Below, piece by piece: positions 1 through 5,602 of a stretch of DNA of 7,934 nt. The notes beneath the pieces are model-generated. The model was not told the DNA's origin and did no database searches. It worked only from the letters and a program-made list of their open reading frames with translations. The stretch lies in NCBI GenBank assembly GCA_003506895.1, contig DNXO01000160.1:14024-21957 (forward strand). Direction: 5' to 3'. The translations under genes and the position numbers were made by a program. How positions within the stretch are numbered: the first letter of the stretch is position 1; each line of letters opens with the position of its first letter. Source of the stretch: Acetobacteraceae bacterium (GTDB lineage: Bacteria; Pseudomonadota; Alphaproteobacteria; Acetobacterales; Acetobacteraceae).

Positions 1-92
1 GCGGTGTCGGGGATGATGATCCCACCGGCGGTCTTTTCCTCGGCGGTCAGGCGCCGGACTACGACCCGGTCGTGCAGGGGACGGAAACTCAT
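1..92 (-). CDS. groES: Co-chaperonin GroES, N-terminal part (runs off the left edge)
   Basis: The leftward frame opens with MSFRPLHDRVVVRRL and continues to GGIIIPDT, which is the conserved start of the 10-kDa chaperonin. GroES forms the seven-membered lid on GroEL and closes the cytoplasmic folding chamber. About 30 of the usual 95-105 residues are present. They include the start of the mobile loop, where Ile25-Ile27 take the place of the E. coli Ile-Val-Leu tripeptide that contacts GroEL. The ATG has an AGGAG Shine-Dalgarno sequence 9 nt upstream. The operators and promoter upstream (184-274) are those expected of a groESL operon, so groEL probably follows beyond the left edge, which cannot be seen. 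Identification is by sequence recognition and context. Confidence 0.97.
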   Translation of the reverse strand, partial: MSFRPLHDRVVVRRLTAEEKTAGGIIIPDT

Positions 93-101
93 TTTAAGAC
101 G

Positions 102-120
102 CTCCTGAGTTCGTTCTCAG
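102..120 (-). promoter_or_regulatory. groES ribosome binding site with adjoining small hairpin
   Basis: AGGAG (reverse complement of 102-106) lies 9 nt before the groES ATG. Directly upstream, CTGAG and CTCAG form a perfect 5-bp inverted repeat (105-109 with 116-120, 6-nt loop). The last two bases of its downstream arm are the first two of the Shine-Dalgarno sequence. The stem is short, so an effect on translation is only a possibility. Confidence 0.6.
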
Positions 121-183
121 TCAGAGATTGATCGGATCGCCACAACCATGCTCGGGCCTTATGGATAAGCACCCTGCCGGCTG

Positions 184-210
184 TTAGCACTCCCATCGAG
201 GGAGTGCCAG
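184..210. promoter_or_regulatory. CIRCE operator, promoter-proximal (HrcA binding site)
   Basis: On the plus strand this reads TTAGCACTC, nine bases, then GAGTGCCAG. The CIRCE consensus is TTAGCACTC-N9-GAGTGCTAA, so the left half is perfect and the right half matches 7 of 9. It covers the predicted groES transcription start (about 205) and would lie at the 5' end of the transcript. HrcA bound here would block transcription until heat shock inactivates the repressor. Confidence 0.93.
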
Positions 211-211
211 C

Positions 212-240
212 GATCTAATCTCGGAAGGCCCGGCTGTCAA
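212..240 (-). promoter_or_regulatory. groESL promoter (sigma70-like, possibly sigma32-overlapping)
   Basis: Reading leftward, a perfect TTGACA -35 box (reverse complement of 235-240) is followed after 17 nt by TAGATC (212-217), a weak -10 matching 3 of 6. Transcription would start near 205, inside the proximal CIRCE, leaving a leader of about 113 nt. The -35 is preceded by GC, giving CTTGAC, which also resembles the CTTG core of alphaproteobacterial RpoH promoters. Dual control is therefore possible but not shown. Confidence 0.7.
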
Positions 241-247
241 GCACTTG

Positions 248-274
248 GCAGCACTCTTTCGTGCCGAGTGCTAA
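248..274. promoter_or_regulatory. Second CIRCE operator, upstream of the -35 box
   Basis: On the plus strand this reads GCAGCACTC, nine bases, then GAGTGCTAA. The right half is a perfect CIRCE half and the left half matches 7 of 9. The N9 spacer is canonical. It ends 8 bp upstream of the groES -35 box. Its centre is 64 bp from the centre of the other CIRCE, about six helical turns, so both sites face the same side of the DNA. It also lies about 130 bp upstream of usg. Confidence 0.88.
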
Positions 275-405
275 GATGCTGAATTTGTTGTGTTTTTGGT
301 TGCGCGTGGCGGAATATCTCCGACATCATGCTGTCACCGGCCGGCTTCGACCACGCTGGTTTGGGTTCGGTTCGGTTGTGAAGCTCTGAAAGGAAGCGGA
401 AAACC

Positions 406-666
406 ATGAGCCTTGTTCGGCAGTTGCAAGATTATCGCCTGACCACCGCGGAAATTCTCTATCACCTGCCGGACCATCCCAACCTGCTTCAGTCGTATAT
501 TTGGCAAGACCTTGATATCGCTCCATCTTATCCGGTTCTGCACAAGTTTTTGGACTTCTGGAAGCGGGATATCGAAGGCAGTTTGCATTCCGTGCGGGTG
601 GCGTCCGCGCAGTTGATCCAGCCGGCGAAGGTTGGGCATGCGGACGCGCTGCTGGTGTTGCATTAG
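406..666 (+). CDS. usg: Usg-family protein (conserved, function unknown)
   Basis: This 86-residue protein has the family's signature: LTTAEILYHLPDHPNLLQSYIWQD (residues 12-35), then FLDFWKRDIEGSLHSVRV (47-64). Usg-like proteins are widespread in alphaproteobacteria and have no established biochemical role. As I recall, the name comes from the gene upstream of trpF in Caulobacter, but no trp gene is visible here. The protein is small, with no signal peptide or membrane segment, so it is probably cytoplasmic. The ATG has AGGAAG 9 nt upstream. It is divergent from groES across a 313-bp spacer, and I see no convincing promoter of its own in 275-405. The upstream CIRCE could influence it. It ends 18 nt before the convergent ruvC stop. 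Length is normal for the family. Confidence 0.93.
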   Translation: MSLVRQLQDYRLTTAEILYHLPDHPNLLQSYIWQDLDIAPSYPVLHKFLDFWKRDIEGSLHSVRVASAQLIQPAKVGHADALLVLH

Positions 667-684
667 GCTTCGGTCCTGGCGCTG

Positions 685-1191
685 TTAGCGTCCGGCATGG
701 GCCTTGGTCCAAGCGAGCAGGGAGGAGCGATGGTGGGCGTGGCAGATCGCCACGGCGAGGGCATCGGCGGCGTCCGCCCGTTTCAGCGTGGCGCCGGGCA
801 ACAGGCGGCGCACCATCATGCCGACCTGGTCTTTCTCGGCGCTGCCGGTTCCGACGACGGCCAGTTTCACGGTCTTGGCGGCGTATTCGGTGACAGGTAC
901 GCCGGCCAGCGTTGGGGCCAGCAGGGCGACACCGCGGGCGTATCCTAGTTTCAGGGTCGCGGCGCCGTTGCGGTTGACATAGGTTTCCTCGACCGCAGCC
1001 TCGGCGGGGCGGTGTCGGTCGAGCAATGCCAGCAGCCCGTCGTGCAGGACTTTCAGGCGATCGGGGACAGAGTGGGTGTTGTCGGTGGCGATGACGCCAT
1101 CGGCGACGTGGATCAGGCGGTTACCGTCCACGTCGATCAATCCCCAGCCGGTGAAGCGCAATCCCGGATCGATACCGAGCAGTCTGACCAT
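685..1191 (-). CDS. ruvC: Crossover junction endodeoxyribonuclease RuvC (Holliday junction resolvase)
   Basis: RuvC is the dimeric nuclease that cuts Holliday junctions symmetrically after RuvAB branch migration, completing recombinational repair. The 168-residue product is full length. The RNase H-like fold shows all four metal-binding acidic residues: Asp8 in LLGIDPG, Glu69 in VEETYVNRN, and Asp140 and Asp143 in RADAADALAVAICHAH. These correspond to E. coli Asp7, Glu66, Asp138 and Asp141. The C-terminal basic residues are typical. The ATG is preceded by AAGG about 7 nt upstream. In many proteobacteria ruvC sits in an operon with ruvA and ruvB; here its 3' end meets the convergent usg, so ruvAB must lie elsewhere. 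The promoter at 1400-1428 is the best candidate for its expression. Confidence 0.97.
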   Translation of the reverse strand: MVRLLGIDPGLRFTGWGLIDVDGNRLIHVADGVIATDNTHSVPDRLKVLHDGLLALLDRHRPAEAAVEETYVNRNGAATLKLGYARGVALLAPTLAGVPVTEYAAKTVKLAVVGTGSAEKDQVGMMVRRLLPGATLKRADAADALAVAICHAHHRSSLLAWTKAHAGR

Positions 1192-1399
1192 GGTGAACCT
1201 TGTTGCAGTGATCGCGGGGATGGGGATGCGGCGCCGGTTCGATGCCGCGTCCGGGGCGATCGGTCTTTGGCCGCGATGGCCCGGGTCGATGTGTTCCGGT
1301 TGGGTTGTCTAACGGATGTCTCAAGAGGCGTGCCGTGGGACTCTGTTCTTCTTTTTGGATGTTTCGTCGGAGGAGGGGTGGTTAGGCCTTCATGGTGGA

Positions 1400-1428
1400 T
1401 TTGTAGGCATTTATAGGAAAAAAGTCAA
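1400..1428 (-). promoter_or_regulatory. Leftward sigma70-type promoter, probably for ruvC
   Basis: Read on the minus strand, TTGACT (reverse complement of 1423-1428; 5 of 6 to consensus) is followed by exactly 17 nt and TACAAA (1400-1405; 4 of 6). It sits in the most A/T-rich patch of the spacer. Transcription would start near 1393, giving ruvC a leader of about 200 nt. No other leftward gene lies between the promoter and ruvC. Confidence 0.55.
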
Positions 1429-1463
1429 TTATTTCGCGGTTGACCGAGGGGTGGGCGGATTCC

Positions 1464-1484
1464 GGGTTGTGGGATTGGGGTGGG
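1464..1484 (+). other. G-quadruplex-forming motif
   Basis: Four runs of at least three guanines on the plus strand (1464-1466, 1471-1473, 1477-1480, 1482-1484) are separated by loops of 4, 3 and 1 nt. This satisfies the standard G3+N1-7 rule. The G strand is non-coding for the leftward genes around it. Function is unknown. Confidence 0.5.
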
Positions 1485-1486
1485 TT

Positions 1487-1562
1487 GGTGCCTCAGCGTC
1501 GTCTTACCGCGGCGGTTCGTTCCGACTTTATCCTTAACATGGGGGACGCCGAGGGCCACGGA
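1487..1562 (+). repeat. Dispersed repeat, copy A (inverted partner at 5481-5555)
   Basis: The core 1503-1562 aligns without gaps to the reverse complement of 5481-5540, matching at about 47 of 60 positions by hand count. The best blocks are GACTTTATC and GCCGAGGGCCACG. Similarity continues upstream to GGTGC with one indel, giving about 75 bp. Both copies can be translated in one frame as RSDFI(L/F)N...AEGH, but no start or Shine-Dalgarno site supports a gene. I recall similar intergenic sequences recurring in Acetobacteraceae genomes; that part is memory, not shown here. Confidence 0.75.
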
Positions 1563-1579
1563 CGCGACTGGGTGAGGCT

Positions 1580-1603
1580 GGGGCGGGTTGGGGTTTGCCG
1601 GGG
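1580..1603 (+). other. Second G-quadruplex-forming motif
   Basis: Four guanine runs (1580-1583, 1585-1587, 1590-1593, 1600-1603) have loops of 1, 2 and 6 nt on the plus strand. The motif lies just past the stop codon of the leftward small gene and 18 bp beyond repeat copy A, so it could affect transcript ending or replication. No uridine tract or stem typical of an intrinsic terminator accompanies it. Confidence 0.5.
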
Positions 1604-1610
1604 CGTTTGG

Positions 1611-1916
1611 TCAGCGTTCGGGTGGGTCGGCGAACGGGTCTAAGCCTGCTTGTTCGGCGTTGTAAAACAGGCGCTCGGTTTCATCCATGATCGCGCTTAC
1701 CAGCTTTTGGCCTTCCTCTCCGGACTGGCTGGCCAGCCAGAAGGCGTGGCGTTCCGCCTCCATCGCCGTCATCAGATCGGGCCAGGGCATGCGGGTCGCG
1801 GGCTTCAATATCGCCAACAGCGCCGTTAGCTGCTCCAGCGGCGGGCGTTCCGGCGCGGCGGGCGGCGGCGGTGGCGGGGCGAACAGGTCGGGGTGACCGG
1901 GGGCGAATCGGGACAT
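1611..1916 (-). CDS. Small proline-rich hypothetical protein
   Basis: I do not recognise a named family. From the chosen ATG the product has 101 residues: a short N-terminus, six consecutive prolines at 14-19, further prolines to about residue 26, then a mainly helical, acidic segment (LEQLTALLAILKPATRMPWPDLMTAMEAERHAF..., 27-90) ending in GLDPFADPPER. There is no signal peptide, membrane segment or cysteine. The start at 1916 is preferred over the one at 1946, because a good -10 box (TATACT) ends six bases before it, implying a leaderless message; the longer form would span that promoter. Coding looks real from amphipathic helix periodicity and G/C-rich third positions. It diverges from the restriction-modification gene 120 bp away. 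A link to that gene's function is only a contextual guess. Confidence 0.65.
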   Translation of the reverse strand: MSRFAPGHPDLFAPPPPPPAAPERPPLEQLTALLAILKPATRMPWPDLMTAMEAERHAFWLASQSGEEGQKLVSAIMDETERLFYNAEQAGLDPFADPPER

Positions 1917-1922
1917 GGGGGG

Positions 1923-1951
1923 AGTATAGCGTTGGCGGGGTGCCACTATAA
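1923..1951 (-). promoter_or_regulatory. Promoter of the small gene, predicted leaderless
   Basis: On the minus strand TATACT (reverse complement of 1923-1928; 5 of 6 to consensus) is followed by six cytosines and the ATG at 1916, so the expected start site is the A of the start codon. No Shine-Dalgarno site is present. The -35 at 17 nt spacing (TTATAG, 1946-1951) is poor. Confidence 0.45.
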
Positions 1952-2000
1952 GATAAAGACCGGCGACCGGTTGAGCGGCACGATCACAAAAACAAGCCTG

Positions 2001-2030
2001 TTGCGAAACAGACTCGAAGCCGGGGATAAC
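2001..2030 (+). promoter_or_regulatory. Candidate promoter of the restriction-modification gene
   Basis: TTGCGA (2001-2006; 4 of 6) and GATAAC (2025-2030; 4 of 6) are 18 nt apart. The start site would fall at or next to the ATG at 2037, so translation would be leaderless or nearly so. An alternative is that GGGGA (2022-2026), 10 nt before the ATG, acts as a weak Shine-Dalgarno site in a longer transcript. The evidence is modest. Confidence 0.35.
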
Positions 2031-2036
2031 GGCTTC

Positions 2037-5000
2037 ATGTCATCTCCCATTCTATCGGACTACCTTGGCGAAATCGCCCGAATCCGAGCCACGAGGGCGG
2101 GAACGGGGGAGATCAGCTATTACGGGGCGCTGACCGGGGCGTTGAACGCGGCTGGCGAGCGCCTGAAGCCGCGCGTGTTCTGTGTCCCGAATCTTCGCAA
2201 CCGCGCCGGGTCGGGCTTTCCCGATATGGGTCTGTTCGTGGTCGCGCGCGGACACGCGCCGGAGGAATGGCCCGATTCGCTGCCGCCCGAACGCGGCGTG
2301 GTGGAGGTGGATGACATCCCGGCCGATCTTTCTGTCAAATTGGGCAGCGAGCAGGTTAGCCGCTATCTGGGTGCCTATGGCCTGGTTCTGGTCACCAACT
2401 ACCGCGATTTCGTGCTGGTGGGCCGCGACGCGACCGGCCGGCCGGAGCGGCGCGAGGTTTTCAGCTTCGGTTGCGACAGCGCCGACGCATTCTTCACCCT
2501 GGCACGCGGCCAGCGCCGTCCGCCCGCGCTGGCCGCGCGTTTCGCGGAGTTCCTGGAACGGGTGCTGCTGCATCAGGCGCCGCTTGCCCGGCCCGAGGAT
2601 GTTGCCTTCTTCCTGGCATCCTATGCCCGCGATGCCCTGGCCCGGGTAGACGAACAGGCCAGCCTTCCGGCATTCGCCGAACTGCGGAACGCGCTGCAAG
2701 AGGCGTTGGGCCTGCAATTCGAGGGGCCGAAGGGCGAGCATCTGTTCCGCAGCACCCTGGTGCAGACGCTGTTTTACGGACTGTTCAGCGCCTGGGTCGA
2801 AGTCGCGCAAACCGGACAGGCGAATTTCGAGTGGCGGGCTGCCGGCTGGAACCTGCATGTGCCGTTCGTCGATACGCTGTTCCAACGCATCGCCACTCCG
2901 CAATCGCTGAAGCCGCTCGGATTGGAGGAACCGCTGTCCTGGGCGGCGGCCGCACTAAATCGGGTGGACCGCGCGGCGTTTTTCGCGCGGTTCGAGGAGG
3001 CGGACGCCGTACGCTACTTCTATGAACCGTTCCTGGCGGCGTTCGATCCCGATCTGCGGAAAGAAATGGGGGTCTGGTACACGCCGCGCGAGATCGTCCG
3101 CTATATGGTGGAACGGGTTGATCAGGTACTGCGCAGCGAATTGGGGCTGGCGGACGGGCTGGCCGATCCTTCAGTGTGGGTGCTGGACCCGTGCTGCGGC
3201 ACCGGCGCCTATCTGGTGGAGGTTTTGACCCGTATCGCCCGGACGCTGAAGGAAAAGGGCGAGGACGCGCTGACCGCCGACGACCTGAAGCAGGCGGCGA
3301 TGAGCCGCGTGGCCGGGTTCGAGATCATGCCGGCGCCGTATGTGATCGCCCACTGGCAGGTGGGGCATGCGCTACGGGCGGCCGGGGTGCCGCTGGGGCC
3401 GGATGAGCGTGCGGCGGTATATTTGACGAACGCGTTGACCGGCTGGGCCGCGCCGAAGGAAGGGGCGGCCCCGGGGGCGGCGCAGACCGGGATACGCTTT
3501 ACCTATCCGCCATTGGCTGACGAGCGGGATGAAGCGACGAAGGTGAAACAGGGGCGGCCGATCCTCGTGGTGCTGGGTAACCCGCCGTATAACGCCTTCG
3601 CGGGAACGGCGCCGGCCGAGGAGTCGGGGCTGGTTAATCCCTATAAGGAAGGGCTGCAGCGGGAATGGGGAATTCGCAAATTTAACCTGGACGATCTGTA
3701 CGTACGATTCTTCCGGATTGCTGAGCGGAGAATAGCGGAAGGGACCGGCCGCGGTGTCGTTTGTTTCATCACCAATCATTCATGGTTAACATACCCGTCG
3801 TTTGTAGTGATGCGCCGCCGGTTGCTGTCGGAGTTCAATCGCATTTGGATAGATAATTTGAATGGTTCTAAATTCGAAACGGGAAAAGTCGCACCCGATG
3901 GAAGTCCCGATCCTTCGGTTTTTAGCACCGATGCCAATCGAGAGGGCATTCAAGTCGGTAGTGCAGTTTCGTTATTCGTGAAACGCGATGGCGTGACGGG
4001 AAGCCAGGTGCTCCATCGCGATTTTTGGGGAGCTGGGAAACGCGAGGCTCTTCTTGGCAGTATTGATGCGATAGATTTCGATGCCGCGTATATGCACACC
4101 AATCTCACCGCGGCTAATCGCTATTCATTACGTCCCGGCGTAGTCGCTACAGATTATCAATCATGGCCCACATTGGCGGAATTTTCCGGTCTTGAGCCAT
4201 TTAGCGGCGCCCTGGAAATGCGTCGGGGAGCCCTTCTCTCCTTGGACCGCGCAGACCTTGCGAAGAGGATGCGACGATACTTCGACCCAAAGACGTCGAT
4301 CGCCGAGTTGAAGGATGCGGGCCTCGGGCCGGTTGAAGATATGGCGAGGTTCGATGCTGCTGACGCCCGCCGGCGGCTGCTTCTTGAGGAATCGTTCTCG
4401 GACGGAGCACTACGTCAGATCGCTTTGTATCCATTCGAAGTGCGGTGGGCTTATCACACCACCGTAAGGCCTATTTGGAACGAGCCTCGCCCCGAACTCA
4501 CAGCGCGTGTCTTCCCGGGCAACGGATTCATCGTTACGCGCGTCCGTTCTAGGCGGCCAGAGGAAGGGTTGCCTCTCTTTTTCACGCCCCTGCTGGCGGG
4601 CTACCATCTTCTCGATCCGAATTCTCATCCATTGCCCATTCTGGCTGGTCCCGACAAGGCCAACCTCTCCCCTGTGGCCCGCGACTGGCTAACCGCCCTC
4701 GGCCTACCCGACCCCGACGCCAACCGGGACATCGCCGCGCTCCCATGGCACCACGCGCTCGCCATCGGCTACGCCCCCGCGTGGCTGGCGGAAAACAGCG
4801 ACGGTATCCGCCAGGATTGGCCGCGCGTCCCCTTGCCAGACAACGCCGACCTGCTGCGTGCCTCCGCCGCCCTGGGTGCCCGCCTCGCTGCCTTGCTGGA
4901 CCCGGACATGCCGGTTCCGGGTGTCACCGCCGGCGCCATCGCGCCCACTCTCCAGACCATTGCCGTCCCGGCGAAACAGGGCGGCGGCGCGATGACCGAG

Positions 5001-5417
5001 GCCGATCGAGCGATGACGGCCGGGTGGGGCCACGCCGGCAAGGGCGGGGCGGTGATGCCTGGACGCGGCCGTGTCGTCGCCCGAGCCTATGACCCATCCG
5101 AATCCGCCAGTCAGGCCGAGGCAACGCTGCTCGGGGCCTCGACCAATGACATCTACCTGAATGCGGATGCGTTCTGGCGCAACATTCCCGAAACCGTCTG
5201 GGACTTTACCATCGGCGGTTATCAGGTCCTGAAAAAATGGCTCTCCTACCGGGAGCAGCCGCTGCTCGGGCGGGTGCTGTCCTCAACCGAGGTCCGCTAT
5301 GTCAGCAACGTCGCCCGACGCCTCGCGGCTTTGCGGTTGATGGCGCCTGAACTGGACGCCAACTATCGCGCCTGTGCCGCCGCCCATTATCCGTTCCCGG
5401 ATGGGCGGCCCGACTGA
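2037..5417 (+). CDS. Single-chain restriction-modification enzyme, type ISP-like / type IIG (nuclease-methyltransferase-specificity)
   Basis: The 1126-residue product should both cut unmodified DNA and methylate adenine in its own target, defending against phage and plasmid DNA. A PD-(D/E)xK-type nuclease region lies at about 1-150: Pro62-Asp63, Glu90-Val-Asp92, and Q106xxxY110. Family members usually have ExK, so lysine is replaced by Asp92. A helical connector follows (about 160-320). The gamma-class N6-adenine methyltransferase has a YTPREIVRYMV segment at 348-358, the SAM-binding motif DPCCGTG at 384-390 and the catalytic NPPY at 515-518. The recognition region is about 540-880. The family's C-terminal block has TAGWGHAGKGG (994-1004) and NDIYLNADAFW...WDFTIGGYQVLKKWLSYRE (1037-1073). 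No ATPase or helicase motif is visible, unlike LlaGI-type ISP enzymes of about 1570 residues. The start at 2037 is chosen because family members begin there (LSDYLGEIARI); the frame is open back to 1893, but that extension overlaps the divergent gene. No separate methylase or specificity gene is nearby. Confidence 0.9.
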   Translation: MSSPILSDYLGEIARIRATRAGTGEISYYGALTGALNAAGERLKPRVFCVPNLRNRAGSGFPDMGLFVVARGHAPEEWPDSLPPERGVVEVDDIPADLSVKLGSEQVSRYLGAYGLVLVTNYRDFVLVGRDATGRPERREVFSFGCDSADAFFTLARGQRRPPALAARFAEFLERVLLHQAPLARPEDVAFFLASYARDALARVDEQASLPAFAELRNALQEALGLQFEGPKGEHLFRSTLVQTLFYGLFSAWVEVAQTGQANFEWRAAGWNLHVPFVDTLFQRIATPQSLKPLGLEEPLSWAAAALNRVDRAAFFARFEEADAVRYFYEPFLAAFDPDLRKEMGVWYTPREIVRYMVERVDQVLRSELGLADGLADPSVWVLDPCCGTGAYLVEVLTRIARTLKEKGEDALTADDLKQAAMSRVAGFEIMPAPYVIAHWQVGHALRAAGVPLGPDERAAVYLTNALTGWAAPKEGAAPGAAQTGIRFTYPPLADERDEATKVKQGRPILVVLGNPPYNAFAGTAPAEESGLVNPYKEGLQREWGIRKFNLDDLYVRFFRIAERRIAEGTGRGVVCFITNHSWLTYPSFVVMRRRLLSEFNRIWIDNLNGSKFETGKVAPDGSPDPSVFSTDANREGIQVGSAVSLFVKRDGVTGSQVLHRDFWGAGKREALLGSIDAIDFDAAYMHTNLTAANRYSLRPGVVATDYQSWPTLAEFSGLEPFSGALEMRRGALLSLDRADLAKRMRRYFDPKTSIAELKDAGLGPVEDMARFDAADARRRLLLEESFSDGALRQIALYPFEVRWAYHTTVRPIWNEPRPELTARVFPGNGFIVTRVRSRRPEEGLPLFFTPLLAGYHLLDPNSHPLPILAGPDKANLSPVARDWLTALGLPDPDANRDIAALPWHHALAIGYAPAWLAENSDGIRQDWPRVPLPDNADLLRASAALGARLAALLDPDMPVPGVTAGAIAPTLQTIAVPAKQGGGAMTEADRAMTAGWGHAGKGGAVMPGRGRVVARAYDPSESASQAEATLLGASTNDIYLNADAFWRNIPETVWDFTIGGYQVLKKWLSYREQPLLGRVLSSTEVRYVSNVARRLAALRLMAPELDANYRACAAAHYPFPDGRPD

Positions 5418-5480
5418 CGGGTTCACCGCCCGCCGAAATGCCGGGGGCGATCTGGTATCACCACATCGCCTGCGTGGCCC

Positions 5481-5555
5481 TTCGTGGCCCTCGGCTTTCT
5501 TCGTGTTGAAGATAAAGTCCGAGCGAACAGCCGGGGTCAGGGGGGCTGGCGCACC
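5481..5555 (-). repeat. Dispersed repeat, copy B (inverted relative to copy A)
   Basis: The reverse complement matches copy A (1487-1562) over about 75 bp. This copy also has a 10-bp tandem duplication on its far side: GGGCCACGAA (5481-5490) and GGGCCACGCA (5471-5480), where copy A has one unit. It sits 63 bp beyond the restriction-modification stop codon. Together the copies bracket 1563-5480, which holds the small gene and the whole restriction-modification gene. Confidence 0.75.
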
Positions 5556-5602
5556 CGGCCGGCGATCCACGACTCGCGGCGGTGAACCAGGCAAAGGCGT
5601 GG

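Larger units (their letters stand above)
1192..1610. other. Gene-free spacer between ruvC and the small proline-rich gene
   Basis: I find no supported gene in these 419 bases; the open frames lack family resemblance or Shine-Dalgarno sites. The stretch holds a leftward promoter (1400-1428), an A/T-rich patch around it, two G-run clusters with G-quadruplex spacing (1464-1484, 1580-1603) and one copy of a dispersed repeat (1487-1562). The part next to ruvC (1192-1390) would be ruvC leader and shows nothing else that I can name. Confidence 0.6.

Noticed and set aside
676..692. Small stem (CGCT-GTT-AGCG) at the usg/ruvC junction as a terminator
   Set aside because: The stem is only 4 bp with a tight loop, overlaps the ruvC stop codon and has no T tract.
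334..712. Leftward open frames opposite usg (109 and 128 codons)
   Set aside because: usg is a recognised conserved family with a good Shine-Dalgarno site; the opposite frames are compositionally biased and extend into ruvC.
1382..1393. Minimal leftward frame ATG-AAG-GCC-TAA just at the predicted ruvC transcript start
   Set aside because: Three codons without a ribosome binding site cannot be supported as a leader peptide.
1192..1460. Possible tRNA or structured RNA between ruvC and the repeat
   Set aside because: No cloverleaf, TTC-type T loop with matching arms or other recognisable RNA motif was found on either strand.
1917..1946. Ten-residue N-terminal extension of the small gene to an ATG at 1946
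   Set aside because: The TATACT box at 1923-1928 would then lie inside the coding region, and no Shine-Dalgarno site precedes 1946.
1949..1967. AAGATAAAG followed by CCG and GCGA, resembling part of repeat copy B (plus strand 5508-5526)
   Set aside because: About 16 bases match with one mismatch and one indel, but the likeness stops there; too short to call a third repeat copy.
1893..2036. Extension of the restriction-modification frame to an ATG at 1893
   Set aside because: It would overlap the start of the divergent small gene and cover its promoter. The added 48 residues look non-coding, and family members begin at the equivalent of residue 49.
2052..2903. Long leftward open frame (283 codons) within the restriction-modification gene
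   Set aside because: It is antisense to a conserved nuclease region, shows no recognisable domain and is explained by high G+C content and codon bias.
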